DNA of 64,000 bases from Dyella psychrodurans (GTDB lineage Bacteria; Pseudomonadota; Gammaproteobacteria; Xanthomonadales; Rhodanobacteraceae): NCBI RefSeq assembly GCF_003363265.1, contig NZ_QRBF01000007.1, positions 62,001-126,000 on the forward strand, in the 5' to 3' direction. Under the pieces are notes generated by a model. That model searched no databases. It was not told the origin of the DNA and saw only the letters and a list, made by a program, of their open reading frames with translations. Made by a program: the position numbers and the translations under genes. Positions 1-6,359 of the stretch are shown piece after piece. How positions within the stretch are numbered: the stretch's first letter is position 1; each line of letters opens with the position of its first letter.

Positions 1-54
1 GCACAATATTCGCGACCTCATCCGATAGGTAGCTTGTTGATCCGAAGGAATATG

Positions 55-91
55 CACAGACTTTGGGTCTCAATTGCACGCAAAGTCTGTG
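55..91. repeat. 11-bp perfect inverted repeat
   Basis: CACAGACTTTG (55-65) is the exact reverse complement of CAAAGTCTGTG (81-91), with a 15-base loop. No T-run follows on either strand, so an intrinsic terminator is unlikely. No gene is seen in 1-280 and the function is unknown. Confidence 0.5.
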
Positions 92-143
92 TCGCGGGGT
101 CGTCAAAGACACTGACTATGGAGTTCTGTCCATCGGCGACGCC

Positions 144-200
144 TGACCTTGTCGCAGTTGTACTTAACCCTGTCGCAGCAACTTAACCCTGTCGTGACAC
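144..200. repeat. Short direct repeats, period about 19-21 bp
   Basis: The 14-mer ACTTAACCCTGTCG occurs exactly at 162-175 and 181-194, 19 bp apart. A weaker third copy of its core (CCTTGTCGCAG, 147-157) lies 21 bp upstream. Closely spaced copies of this size are typical of protein-binding iterons, for example transposase sites at the ends of Tn7- or Tn5053-like elements. No transposase gene is in the window to confirm this. Confidence 0.4.
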
Positions 201-280
201 GAACTTCTTACACCCTCTGACAAAAAGGCTTGCCGAGACCCACAACAGCCGAGCCCTGAGCTTTCCTCTTCGCGGCATAC

Positions 281-868
281 CTAATCGGGGTGTGACAGAT
301 TGTTCCTGTCATCGTTGCTCGACGGGTTTGTCAGGATGGCGCTCGCGATGACGTGAAAGAGATGATCGGCCCGTGGCGCGAATGCGGGTTGGCCGGCGAG
401 CCAGCCGAGCGCCGACATCAGGGCGAACAGGTCGTCCCCATTCATATCGGCGCGTGCCGTTCCCTCGGCTTGAGCGCGGAGCAGTAGTCGCGCGCCCACT
501 GCGTGCACCGCCGCGCATGAAACGTAAAGCGCGGAATCCGGGTCCGCGTGGGCGCTCGCCATCAAGTCGACAACGCCGCGATAGCTTTGGACGAACGCCA
601 CCCCTTCGCGAAACCAGGACACGAGTGCTTCGTCAGGTGGACTCGACGTTTCGAGTTCGCCTGCCATGTGCGTCAGTGCGTCCAGATTTCTGCACATCAA
701 CGCTTCGAACAAAGCTTCTCGCGTCGGGAAATGACGAAGCAGTGTGGCCAGCCCGACGTCGGCCCGGCGGGCGATATCTCGCATGGACGCATCGACACCA
801 TCCTCCGCGACGACGTCGCGCGCGACTGCAAGTAGGTGGCTGTAATTTTTTCTGGCGTCGGCTCGCAT
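281..868 (-). CDS. TetR family transcriptional regulator
   Basis: A 195-residue TetR-type repressor with an N-terminal helix-turn-helix (about residues 26-48, including DIARRADVGLATLLRHF) followed by an all-helical ligand-binding half. The reading frame stays open a further 154 codons upstream, but homology begins at the ATG at 868, and upstream of that lies the operator-like palindrome at 885-920. It is divergent from the SDR gene at 1022, with three copies of a GGATCA-type half-site between them, so it probably represses itself and the SDR/NADP-binding pair. The inducer is unknown; SDR-linked TetR proteins often respond to small aromatic or electrophilic compounds, but nothing here shows which. 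Confidence 0.9.
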   Translation of the reverse strand: MRADARKNYSHLLAVARDVVAEDGVDASMRDIARRADVGLATLLRHFPTREALFEALMCRNLDALTHMAGELETSSPPDEALVSWFREGVAFVQSYRGVVDLMASAHADPDSALYVSCAAVHAVGARLLLRAQAEGTARADMNGDDLFALMSALGWLAGQPAFAPRADHLFHVIASAILTNPSSNDDRNNLSHPD

Positions 869-884
869 GGGTTGCCTTGACAAA

Positions 885-953
885 CGGATCACTGATCCAT
901 ATATTCGGATCAGTGATCCGGATGTCCTGAATTGGGATCTGGATCGGTGATCC
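885..953. promoter_or_regulatory. Candidate TetR operators (three half-sites)
   Basis: CGGATCACTGATCC (885-898) and GGATCAGTGATCCG (907-920) form a perfect 14-bp inverted repeat with an 8-bp spacer. A third related copy, GGATCGGTGATCC, lies at 941-953. All sit between the divergent TetR (start 868) and SDR (start 1022) genes, where an autoregulating TetR would bind. Binding is inferred. Confidence 0.7.
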
Positions 954-1021
954 ACAAGATACAGCGCCCTTGTCCCCATGGGAACAGAGCCGCTGTCCGA
1001 CGCGACGAAAGGTGAAAAGTC

Positions 1022-1756
1022 ATGGGAAAGCTTGAAGGTAAGGTTGCGGTCATCACGGGCGGATCCAGCGGCATGGCGCTGGCGAGCGCCAAGCGGTTCG
1101 TCGAAGAAGGTGCCTACGTTTTCATCACGGGCCGGAGGCAGGAGGCACTCGATGAGGCCGTCAAGCTGATCGGTCGGAACGTGACTGGCGTGCGCGGCGA
1201 CGCGGCCAATCTCGACGACCTCGACCGTCTGTTCGATACGGTCAAGCGGGAAAAGGGCAGGATCGACGTTCTGTACGCGAGCGCCGGCATAGGCGAAGCC
1301 GTCCCACTCGGCGAGATTACCGAGCAGCATTTCGATGCGGCCTTCGGCCTGAATACGCGCGGCACGCTGTTTACGGTTCAGAAGGCGCTGCCGCTGTTCA
1401 ACGATGGCGGATCGATCTTCATGACCGGGTCTGTTGCTTCGGTGAAAGGTTTTCCCGGTTACGGCGTGTATGCGGCGAGCAAGGCGGCGTTGCGCTCATT
1501 CGCACGCACGTGGCTCAACGAACTGAAGGGCAGGAATATCCGGGTGAACGTGCTGAGCCCGGGACCGATCGCCACACCGATGCAGGACCAGGTTCTCACC
1601 GAGGAGGCAAAGCAGATGTTCGAATCCCTGATCCCGCGGGGAAAGATGGGGCGTCCTGAGGAAATCGCGGCGGCCGCGGTGTTTCTCGCTTCAGACGATT
1701 CGAGCTTCGTAAATGGCGTGGACTTGTCTGTCGACGGCGGCTTCTCGGCCATCTGA
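1022..1756 (+). CDS. Short-chain dehydrogenase/reductase (SDR)
   Basis: A 244-residue classical SDR oxidoreductase using NAD(P)H. The nucleotide-binding motif TGGSSGMA lies at residues 12-19; its last glycine, usual in TGxxxGIG, is alanine here. The catalytic Tyr150-x3-Lys154 pair is present in YAASK, with Asn111 in NTRG and serines in the SVAS segment (137-140). The C-terminal SVDGGF is typical. It starts at an ATG preceded by an AAAGGTG ribosome site. It lies divergent from the TetR gene and 71 bp upstream of an NADP-binding protein, so the two probably form one stress- or xenobiotic-responsive transcript. The substrate cannot be read from sequence. Confidence 0.92.
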   Translation: MGKLEGKVAVITGGSSGMALASAKRFVEEGAYVFITGRRQEALDEAVKLIGRNVTGVRGDAANLDDLDRLFDTVKREKGRIDVLYASAGIGEAVPLGEITEQHFDAAFGLNTRGTLFTVQKALPLFNDGGSIFMTGSVASVKGFPGYGVYAASKAALRSFARTWLNELKGRNIRVNVLSPGPIATPMQDQVLTEEAKQMFESLIPRGKMGRPEEIAAAAVFLASDDSSFVNGVDLSVDGGFSAI

Positions 1757-1827
1757 CATCGCGCCGAAAAACGTGTGAGTGCCTGGTACTCCGGGCAACC
1801 CACTTCAACACCGATCGGAACGACAAC

Positions 1828-2418
1828 ATGAGCTACGCAATTGTAGGTTTCGGCGCGGTCGGCCAGGCGCTGGCCCGCATGTTCGCCCGCAAGGGCATCG
1901 ACGTGGCTGTAGCAAGCAGGCGTCCGCCTAAAGCGCTCGCGCCGCAGGCAAACGCGATCGGCCCGGCGGTCGTTCCCAAGACCTTGAAGGATGCGCTCGA
2001 AGCCGACATCTTGATGCTGGCTGTCCCGTACGAGCAGCACCAAGAGGTCGCGAAGGCACGGGCAAGCTGGAAGGGCAAGATCGTGATCGACGTGACGAAC
2101 AGTCTCGACGATTTGGGCGGCATTCCCTCTTCTTCGGTCATAGCCCGAGCCCTGCCCGGCGCGCCATTGGTCAAAGCGTTTAACCATCTGCCTGCCCGCG
2201 TTCTCGCGGAAGACCCGGCCATCAACGGCGGACGACGGGTTGTATTCCTGTCGAGCGACGATGAAAGCGCGACCGCAACGGTTGCCGCCCTGGTCGAGCG
2301 GCTCGGCTATGCGCCGGTCAGTCTCGGCAAGATCGCGGAAGGCGGTCTGCTCGTGCAGGCGCGGGACGGGATCTGGGGCCCCCTGATCTTCCAGGACCTG
2401 TTCAAGAAAGGGCGATGA
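1828..2418 (+). CDS. NADP-binding protein, F420-dependent-oxidoreductase-like
   Basis: A 196-residue Rossmann-fold protein with the dinucleotide motif GFGAVG at residues 7-12 directly after the start, then VAVASRRPP, where the arginines suit the 2'-phosphate of NADP. The overall pattern (LMLAVPYEQ, VIDVTNSL, VKAFNHLPA) is that of the NADP oxidoreductase, coenzyme F420-dependent family. In bacteria without F420 these are generic NADPH-binding reductases of unknown substrate. It follows the SDR gene by 71 bp on the same strand and is probably cotranscribed with it under the upstream TetR protein. No separate terminator is visible between the two. Confidence 0.82.
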   Translation: MSYAIVGFGAVGQALARMFARKGIDVAVASRRPPKALAPQANAIGPAVVPKTLKDALEADILMLAVPYEQHQEVAKARASWKGKIVIDVTNSLDDLGGIPSSSVIARALPGAPLVKAFNHLPARVLAEDPAINGGRRVVFLSSDDESATATVAALVERLGYAPVSLGKIAEGGLLVQARDGIWGPLIFQDLFKKGR

Positions 2419-2633
2419 TCGGTGTACAACCATGCGTTGGACGGAACTCATAGCTTGTGCATGTTGCACAAACTTTGGTATCCGCCCGCCTGCACGAACT
2501 TCGATACTCACCAAATCCCGCGAAGCTCCATGAGGAATTACTAAATCAATAGCTTAGGAATTTGCGCCGCATCAGAACCACTTGTCGCCCAATACAACGG
2601 TGGTTGGGCCGGCAACTCGGGATGCTTGGGACA

Positions 2634-2692
2634 ATCGAGTTATCGACGGATAGGTGACGACGAAGCCGTCTGCTTTGAACAAGTAGTTAGGA
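2634..2692 (-). repeat. Degenerate terminal attC (attC-F)
   Basis: The minus strand reads CTCCTAAC then TACTTGTTCAAAGCAGACGG at the 5' side, matching the R''/L'' half of the other sites. The 3' half (GATAACTCGATTGTC) only loosely matches the usual AACTCAAGCGTTAG. This is probably the decayed 3' end of the array. The left boundary is approximate. Confidence 0.5.
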
Positions 2693-3073
2693 GCCCAACG
2701 CCGAACGTTTGCGGCGCAGAGCCAGCCCAACACGCGCGAGTACCGTTATACCGAACACGATAGCAGCCGCTTGGACAAGCGCCGGATGATTGATCGGCAG
2801 GCTAGGTTGGAACGCAAGCCATAGCATGCCGAACGCAAGGGCGAACATGGCAAGAACAAGTAATGACTTGGCGATGCGGGCGGAAAAGGGAAATGCCAGA
2901 AGTGGCGCTGCGACCAACAGGAACCCAGCACCAGCAGCATAACCAGAAACAGGGCCCGCTTTGACTGCGCCCGAAACTGCTATGAAGACCCAGATCACTC
3001 CTAGCAGGGCGATGCACGCGCCTAATAGGGAGCTGAAAATCTTTGTCAAAGTGTGGACTTTCACTTTGGGCAC
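2687..3073 (-). CDS. Cassette-borne small membrane protein
   Basis: A 128-residue protein with about four hydrophobic segments (roughly residues 13-33, 40-62, 68-86 and 100-116) and a basic C-terminus (LRRKRSALGS). It is carried by the last cassette. The GTG start at 3073 lies inside the end of the preceding attC, and the TAA stop lies in the CTAAC core of the next one, so gene and cassette limits coincide. A second GTG at 3064 is possible. No family was recognised. Small polytopic proteins are common passengers of chromosomal integron arrays. Confidence 0.72.
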   Translation of the reverse strand: MPKVKVHTLTKIFSSLLGACIALLGVIWVFIAVSGAVKAGPVSGYAAGAGFLLVAAPLLAFPFSARIAKSLLVLAMFALAFGMLWLAFQPSLPINHPALVQAAAIVFGITVLARVGLALRRKRSALGS

Positions 3074-3131
3074 CGAACGCCTGAGTTAAGTGGCGCGCGG
3101 ATAGCCCGCCCGCCTGAATGATTCGTTAGGG
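3072..3131 (-). repeat. attC site (attC-E)
   Basis: A 60-bp palindrome-like site. On the minus strand CCCTAAC (3131-3125) begins the site and GTTCGGT (3078-3072) ends it. The inner arms ATTCATTCAGGCGG and CACTTAACTCAGGC match the other attC copies. Its last core differs from GTTRRRY at one position. Confidence 0.85.
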
Positions 3132-3398
3132 CTGCGTCTGCACGGCAATGACCGTACATTCACTACCGCCAACCTCTATGGACTTGCGCCAAACATGCTT
3201 GATATTTGGAACCGGCAAGAACTCACCGCTGTACGCTTTGCCAATGAGCTCACGATGAAGCGATGGTGTTAGTGCGGGGAGCGCATGGGCTGGAATATCG
3301 GAGCACCAAGTAGAAATGAAGCCTTTGAAATTGCTATGACTCCCTTGTGCCACGTGACTGGATCCCTTGTAGGAAACGACATACGTGTAAATTGGCAT
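3126..3398 (-). CDS. Cassette-borne hypothetical protein
   Basis: A 90-residue soluble protein, MPIYTYVVSYKG at the N-terminus, with no recognised domain. The start was placed at the ATG at 3398, five bases past attC-D; a GTG two codons earlier (3404) lies inside that attC and is less likely. The stop TAA is the CTAAC core of attC-E. The pattern of alternating short beta-like segments (TYVVSYK, CTVIAVQ) suggests a compact alpha/beta fold, but function is unknown. It lies in the cassette array between a VOC protein and a membrane protein. Confidence 0.7.
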   Translation of the reverse strand: MPIYTYVVSYKGSSHVAQGSHSNFKGFISTWCSDIPAHALPALTPSLHRELIGKAYSGEFLPVPNIKHVWRKSIEVGGSECTVIAVQTQP

Positions 3399-3403
3399 GT
3401 GCA

Positions 3404-3461
3404 CCCTGACGCCTGAATTTGGCGGTGCGCGCAGCGCCTCCGCTGGAATGTGTTGTTAGAC
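3404..3461 (-). repeat. attC site (attC-D)
   Basis: A 58-bp site running from GTCTAAC (3461-3455) to GTCAGGG (3410-3404) on the minus strand. The final core has one substitution from GTTAGGG. The inner arms match the other attC sites. It supplies the stop codon of the upstream VOC gene. Confidence 0.85.
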
Positions 3462-3824
3462 CTCGGGTTCGTGGCAAACCACTTCGATGTTGTGCCCGTC
3501 GGGACCAATGACGAAAGCCGCATAGTATTTCCCGCTGTAGTTCGGGCGCAGACCAGGCGCACCGTTGTCTTTGGCACCCGCTTCCAGGGCCGCGCGATAG
3601 AAAGCTTCCACTTGCTGGCGATTCTCGGCCGTGAACGCCAGGTGCAGATGCGCAGGCTTCTCCTCGGTTTGGCAGATGCACAATGAAGACTTGCCGTCTG
3701 CACTAAGCTCGATGCCAAGCGGGCCCTCCGAGACTACGGCTATGCCGATCGGTTCGAGTGCCTTGAGGAAGAACGCCTTGCTCGCTGCGTAGTCGCTGAC
3801 TCCGAATAGGACGTGGTCAAACAT
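3456..3824 (-). CDS. Cassette-borne VOC family protein
   Basis: A 122-residue vicinal-oxygen-chelate (glyoxalase/bleomycin-resistance fold) protein. MFDHVLFGVSDYAASKAFF starts the first beta-alpha-beta-beta-beta unit, and YYAAFVIGPDGHNIEVVCHEPEV is the typical C-terminal unit with the GPDGHNIEVV signature. Candidate metal ligands include His4, His in the HLHLAF segment and the Glu of NIEVV. An AGGAG ribosome site precedes the ATG, and the stop TAA comes from the attC core. VOC members include dioxygenases, isomerases and antibiotic-sequestering proteins, so a detoxification role is plausible but the substrate is unknown. It is the only cassette passenger whose family is recognisable. Confidence 0.88.
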   Translation of the reverse strand: MFDHVLFGVSDYAASKAFFLKALEPIGIAVVSEGPLGIELSADGKSSLCICQTEEKPAHLHLAFTAENRQQVEAFYRAALEAGAKDNGAPGLRPNYSGKYYAAFVIGPDGHNIEVVCHEPEV

Positions 3825-3855
3825 GAGTGCTCCTGAAGCGTGCGGCCTGCGCGAG

Positions 3856-3914
3856 ATCTAACGCCTGAATTTAGCTGCGCGCGGTTAGGCGTCCGCTTGA
3901 ATGAATTGTTAGGC
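3856..3914 (-). repeat. attC site (attC-C)
   Basis: The best-conserved site, 59 bp: GCCTAAC (3914-3908) to GTTAGAT (3862-3856) on the minus strand, with inner arms AATTCATTCAAGCGGACGCC and AGCTAAATTCAGGC. Both cores fit RYYYAAC and GTTRRRY exactly. Confidence 0.92.
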
Positions 3915-4289
3915 TGAAGCCCCGGCACCTGCAATATAGAGCGCAAGAGCAACAGTCATAGGCCCATTGATCTCCGGGTCTGTGCAAAGCGCAAGGTCGC
4001 TAACGATATCTTCGCTTGCGCACTCAGCTCGTTCGGACAACTGGATGAAGTCAGCGATATAAGCCAACTCACTTGTAGTTAGCTTCCCTGAAGCAAAAGC
4101 CAGACATAGAACTCGCAAGCCGGCTCTATTGAGCACTATGTCGACATCCTCATCGACCTGGACGGGAGCTGTTCCACCAAGCTTGCGGAGGCCGAGAATA
4201 TGCTCTTCCAACTCACTGGACATTTGGGCGGAGCATTCTGCTGGAGAGAGTTCTCCGGAAAGTAGCTTCGCGATCGTGCTAAGTCTCAT
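3909..4289 (-). CDS. Cassette-borne hypothetical protein
   Basis: A 126-residue, acidic, mostly helical soluble protein starting MRLSTIAKLLSGELSP. The frame is open further upstream through the attC, but the ATG at 4289 sits four bases after the attC-B core, the usual arrangement for a cassette gene. The TAA stop lies in attC-C. No family was recognised. The composition (Leu/Glu-rich, no signal peptide, no membrane segment) would fit an immunity-type or regulatory protein, but that is only a guess. Confidence 0.7.
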   Translation of the reverse strand: MRLSTIAKLLSGELSPAECSAQMSSELEEHILGLRKLGGTAPVQVDEDVDIVLNRAGLRVLCLAFASGKLTTSELAYIADFIQLSERAECASEDIVSDLALCTDPEINGPMTVALALYIAGAGASA

Positions 4290-4292
4290 GAG

Positions 4293-4349
4293 GCCTAACG
4301 CCCAAGTTAAGCGGCACCGGAGGCATTCGCCGTGAACGATTTGTTGGAG
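4293..4349 (-). repeat. attC site (attC-B)
   Basis: 57 bp: CTCCAAC (4349-4343) to GTTAGGC (4299-4293) on the minus strand, inner arms AAATCGTTCACGGCG and CCGCTTAACTTGGGC. The upstream membrane-protein gene is translated into this site before its stop. Confidence 0.88.
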
Positions 4350-4672
4350 GGCAGCTTGCGAATCACAAAGTAAGAAATCAAAGCTGTAGCCGAAAAGGCT
4401 ATTGCATGCCAGAGCGGAAACAGGCTCACCCACCCCGCAAGCTCACTCCAAGACCACGTGAATAGCGTAACAATGAACAAGAACCCAAACGGGACAAGGA
4501 CGACAGTGATAGTTGCCGGCCCCCACGACGGTGTAAGTAGAAGCGTGGCGGCAGTGACAAGGATGAGTGATCTCTGGGGATCAGGCATACACCGGACCAT
4601 GAACCATGTGCCAAGAAGCGGAAGAAACATGAGCACGGCGAAGGCCAGATAAAAGAACACCATGAAGATCAT
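4307..4672 (-). CDS. Cassette-borne small membrane protein reading into attC
   Basis: A 121-residue protein with about four hydrophobic segments (residues 2-24, 33-48, 52-72 and 82-101). It begins at the ATG at 4672, 13 bases after the first attC, with a GAGGG/GGCGGGA purine stretch upstream. Its last 14 or so residues (SNKSFTANASGAA) are encoded by the attC site itself, and the stop is the TAA of the inner GCTTAAC arm. That C-terminal tail is a known signature of cassette genes whose original stop was lost. No family was recognised. The tail is probably not functionally important. Confidence 0.75.
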   Translation of the reverse strand: MIFMVFFYLAFAVLMFLPLLGTWFMVRCMPDPQRSLILVTAATLLLTPSWGPATITVVLVPFGFLFIVTLFTWSWSELAGWVSLFPLWHAIAFSATALISYFVIRKLPSNKSFTANASGAA

Positions 4673-4684
4673 TCCCGCCGCCCT

Positions 4685-4739
4685 CTTGCGCTTGAGTTAA
4701 GCGGTGTCGAAGACATCCGCCTTGAACGAGTTGTTAGAA
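4685..4739 (-). repeat. First attC of the array, mutated core (attC-A)
   Basis: 55 bp: TTCTAAC (4739-4733) begins the site on the minus strand with arms AACTCGTTCAAGGCGG and CCGCTTAACTCAAGC, but the last core reads GCGCAAG (4691-4685) instead of GTTRRRY. No gene ends at this site, so the cassette that owned it, or attI, has been lost on its upstream side. Confidence 0.8.
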
Positions 4740-4951
4740 GCGAACGGTATCACCGCCGAACCTTTATTGTGCGTGGCTTACCGTTTAACAGGGCATCGGC
4801 GCCGTGATAGACCACCATGATCTATACGAAATAAGAGAAATTTTTCCTGGGAACCTTGTCGAGTTCCCGTTTCGCCGTTCGTCGTAGTGAATAGACCGGT
4901 TCCAAGGCACTCGCACTTACTATCCTTAAGACTCTGGCGCGGAGATTTTCC

Positions 4952-5485
4952 ATGGCGAAGTTTGTATTCGAATTGAACGTGTCCCTGGATGGCTACGTCG
5001 ACCACTTGGAACTGGGACCGCCTGATCCTTCGCTCGCTCGTCATTTCCTAGAGCACGCGCGCGACCTGACGGGCATGGTGCACGGTCGCCGCATGTACGA
5101 GGTCATGCGTTATTGGGACGAAGACCATCCAGATTGGGATGCGGGGGACCACGAGTACGCGGCGATATGGCGGAGCCAGCCGAAGTGGGTCGTGTCGCGC
5201 TCGCTGAAATCAGTCGGCCCGAACGCCACCCTTGTCGCCGATGACATCGAGGCGGTGATACGGGGGCTGAAGGCCAAGCTCGCCGGGGAGATCGCAATCG
5301 CCGGACCGGACCTGGCGCGAAGCCTGACCGACCTTGGTCTCATCGATGAGTATCGGCTCTACATCCGCCCCGTCGTGCTTGGTCGCGGCAAGCCATTTTT
5401 CGCGGGCTCTCGGCCGCGGCTTCGCCTCGTGGCCAGCGATTTAATCGTCGAGGACGTGATCAGGTTGACGTACGTTCCTGCTTAA
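4952..5485 (+). CDS. Dihydrofolate reductase family protein (RibD C-terminal-like)
   Basis: A 177-residue protein of the RibD C-terminal/DHFR-like superfamily. It opens with KFVFELNVSLDGYVDH, the usual SLDGY signature, has a central GRRMYEVMRYWD segment, and ends with the LGLIDEYRLYIRPVVLGRGKPFF block conserved in these proteins, followed by a short beta strand (VIRLTYVPA). Members bind NADPH; most bacterial stand-alone copies have no assigned substrate, so this should not be called a true folate reductase. It lies just beyond the integrase-proximal end of the cassette array, on the opposite strand, and is not itself a cassette. Confidence 0.88.
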   Translation: MAKFVFELNVSLDGYVDHLELGPPDPSLARHFLEHARDLTGMVHGRRMYEVMRYWDEDHPDWDAGDHEYAAIWRSQPKWVVSRSLKSVGPNATLVADDIEAVIRGLKAKLAGEIAIAGPDLARSLTDLGLIDEYRLYIRPVVLGRGKPFFAGSRPRLRLVASDLIVEDVIRLTYVPA

Positions 5486-5541
5486 TGGCGCGACGCGCCC
5501 GAGGGACGACGCCCTCTCATGGTTCTTACCATGCCGCCCCC

Positions 5542-5862
5542 TCAAGACGTGAACTCTACGAGCGCAATCACTGCGACAAAGACGCCAAGCGGCACAAGGT
5601 GTGTAAATTCGCGGTGGCGTAGAACGGTCAGCACCGCAGCCGCAATGATGACCGCCCCAAGCGCTAAGCCGGCAATGCGACTGACAGGAAGCGCAATCAG
5701 AACGGCGCTCATCATTTCCAGTCCACCCGTGAAACGGCCCCACCAGCGCGGGTAACCCCACCGGGCGAAATCCCTTTGCGTCGCGGGTGTCCCGATCGCG
5801 TTGACGAGGCCTGCGCCAAAGAAACCGGCAACGAGGAGCCAGATCGAAAGAGTGTGGACCAT
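5542..5862 (-). CDS. DoxX-like family membrane protein
   Basis: A 106-residue protein with four predicted membrane helices (about residues 3-24, 43-62, 66-82 and 88-104), typical of the DoxX/DoxD-like family. TPATQRDFARWGYPRWWGRFTGGLEM matches the conserved loop between helices 1 and 2. Its ATG lies one base after the stop of the DUF4267 gene, so the two are translated as an operon. DoxX proteins are linked to redox or thiol stress and quinone chemistry, but the molecular activity is unsettled. Both genes diverge from a TetR regulator at 6360. Confidence 0.85.
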   Translation of the reverse strand: MVHTLSIWLLVAGFFGAGLVNAIGTPATQRDFARWGYPRWWGRFTGGLEMMSAVLIALPVSRIAGLALGAVIIAAAVLTVLRHREFTHLVPLGVFVAVIALVEFTS

Positions 5863-5863
5863 C

Positions 5864-6244
5864 TCAGCGCACTCCCATGATCAAGGGAATGGCCGTTAAG
5901 ACCATCACCACGGCCGTAACGCCGTGCATACCCAAGGCGCTTCGGGTGGAGCCTTTCGCTGCGAGAACGAGCAGCATGTCGCCGACAGGGATGAAGGCTT
6001 CCGCCAGCAGGATGATGCCGACCCCGCGGGGGGCGTCCCAGGCCATCAACGCCAGTACGGCCAATCCCGACGCAATATCGCGCACCCCCTTGAGGCGAAG
6101 CCACCAAGGGATGTTGGCGCCGACTTCTGGAAGCGGCAGGCCGAAACTGCGTGTCGCGGCCATGGGGTTCAAAAGATATACGGTGCCGATCACGATAATC
6201 GCGACAGCCACGAACAGCGCCAGCCCGATCGCAAGCCAATGCAT
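5864..6244 (-). CDS. DUF4267 family membrane protein
   Basis: A 126-residue four-helix membrane protein (helices near residues 4-27, 48-68, 74-92 and 102-121) resembling the DUF4267 family; the PEVGANIPWWLRLKGVRDIASGL loop is characteristic. The ATG at 6244 has AGGG about seven bases upstream; an ATG two codons earlier (6250) is the alternative. It is the first gene of a two-gene unit with the DoxX-like protein, and its start lies 40 bp from a palindromic operator candidate shared with the divergent TetR gene. Function is unknown, but the pairing with DoxX and TetR is a common stress-response layout. Confidence 0.78.
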   Translation of the reverse strand: MHWLAIGLALFVAVAIIVIGTVYLLNPMAATRSFGLPLPEVGANIPWWLRLKGVRDIASGLAVLALMAWDAPRGVGIILLAEAFIPVGDMLLVLAAKGSTRSALGMHGVTAVVMVLTAIPLIMGVR

Positions 6245-6283
6245 AGCCATGCCCTATGTTTCGTATGATATTGACGCAATAAT

Positions 6284-6300
6284 ATCTAGCATTGCTAGAT
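6284..6300. promoter_or_regulatory. Candidate TetR operator palindrome
   Basis: ATCTAGCATTGCTAGAT is a perfect 7-bp inverted repeat around a 3-base centre in an AT-rich stretch between the divergent DUF4267 (start 6244) and TetR (start near 6360) genes. Position and symmetry fit a repressor site acting on both promoters. Confidence 0.65.
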
Positions 6301-6359
6301 TGTCAAGCCTTGGTATCATTCCGAGGCATGTAGGCCATCTGGACCTGGGAGATCGAAGG

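Larger units (their letters stand above)
2634..4739 (-). mobile_element. Integron gene-cassette array without integrase (CALIN)
   Basis: Five minus-strand genes are separated by near-identical 55-60 bp imperfect palindromes. On the minus strand these read (R)YYYAAC-AA-TTC-x-TTCA...GC, then a GCTTAA/TGAATT-type arm ending in GTTRRRY, which is the integron attC (59-base element) pattern. Each gene begins 0-31 bp after one attC and ends in the next, with its TAA stop usually supplied by the CTAAC core. Base composition is visibly less GC-rich than in the flanks. No intI gene or attI site is present, so it qualifies as a cluster of attC sites lacking integrase, and cassette polarity puts the lost integrase side at higher coordinates. 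The outermost attC sites are degenerate. Confidence 0.88.

Noticed and set aside
4740-4951. Integrase gene or attI site
   Set aside because: Only about 210 bp separate attC-A from the DHFR-like gene and no tyrosine recombinase motif is seen on either strand there or elsewhere in the window.
4778-5044. 88-codon minus-strand frame at the integrase side of the cassette array
   Set aside because: Overlaps the DHFR-like gene head-on, does not end at attC-A and has no recognisable motif, so it is not the missing first cassette gene.
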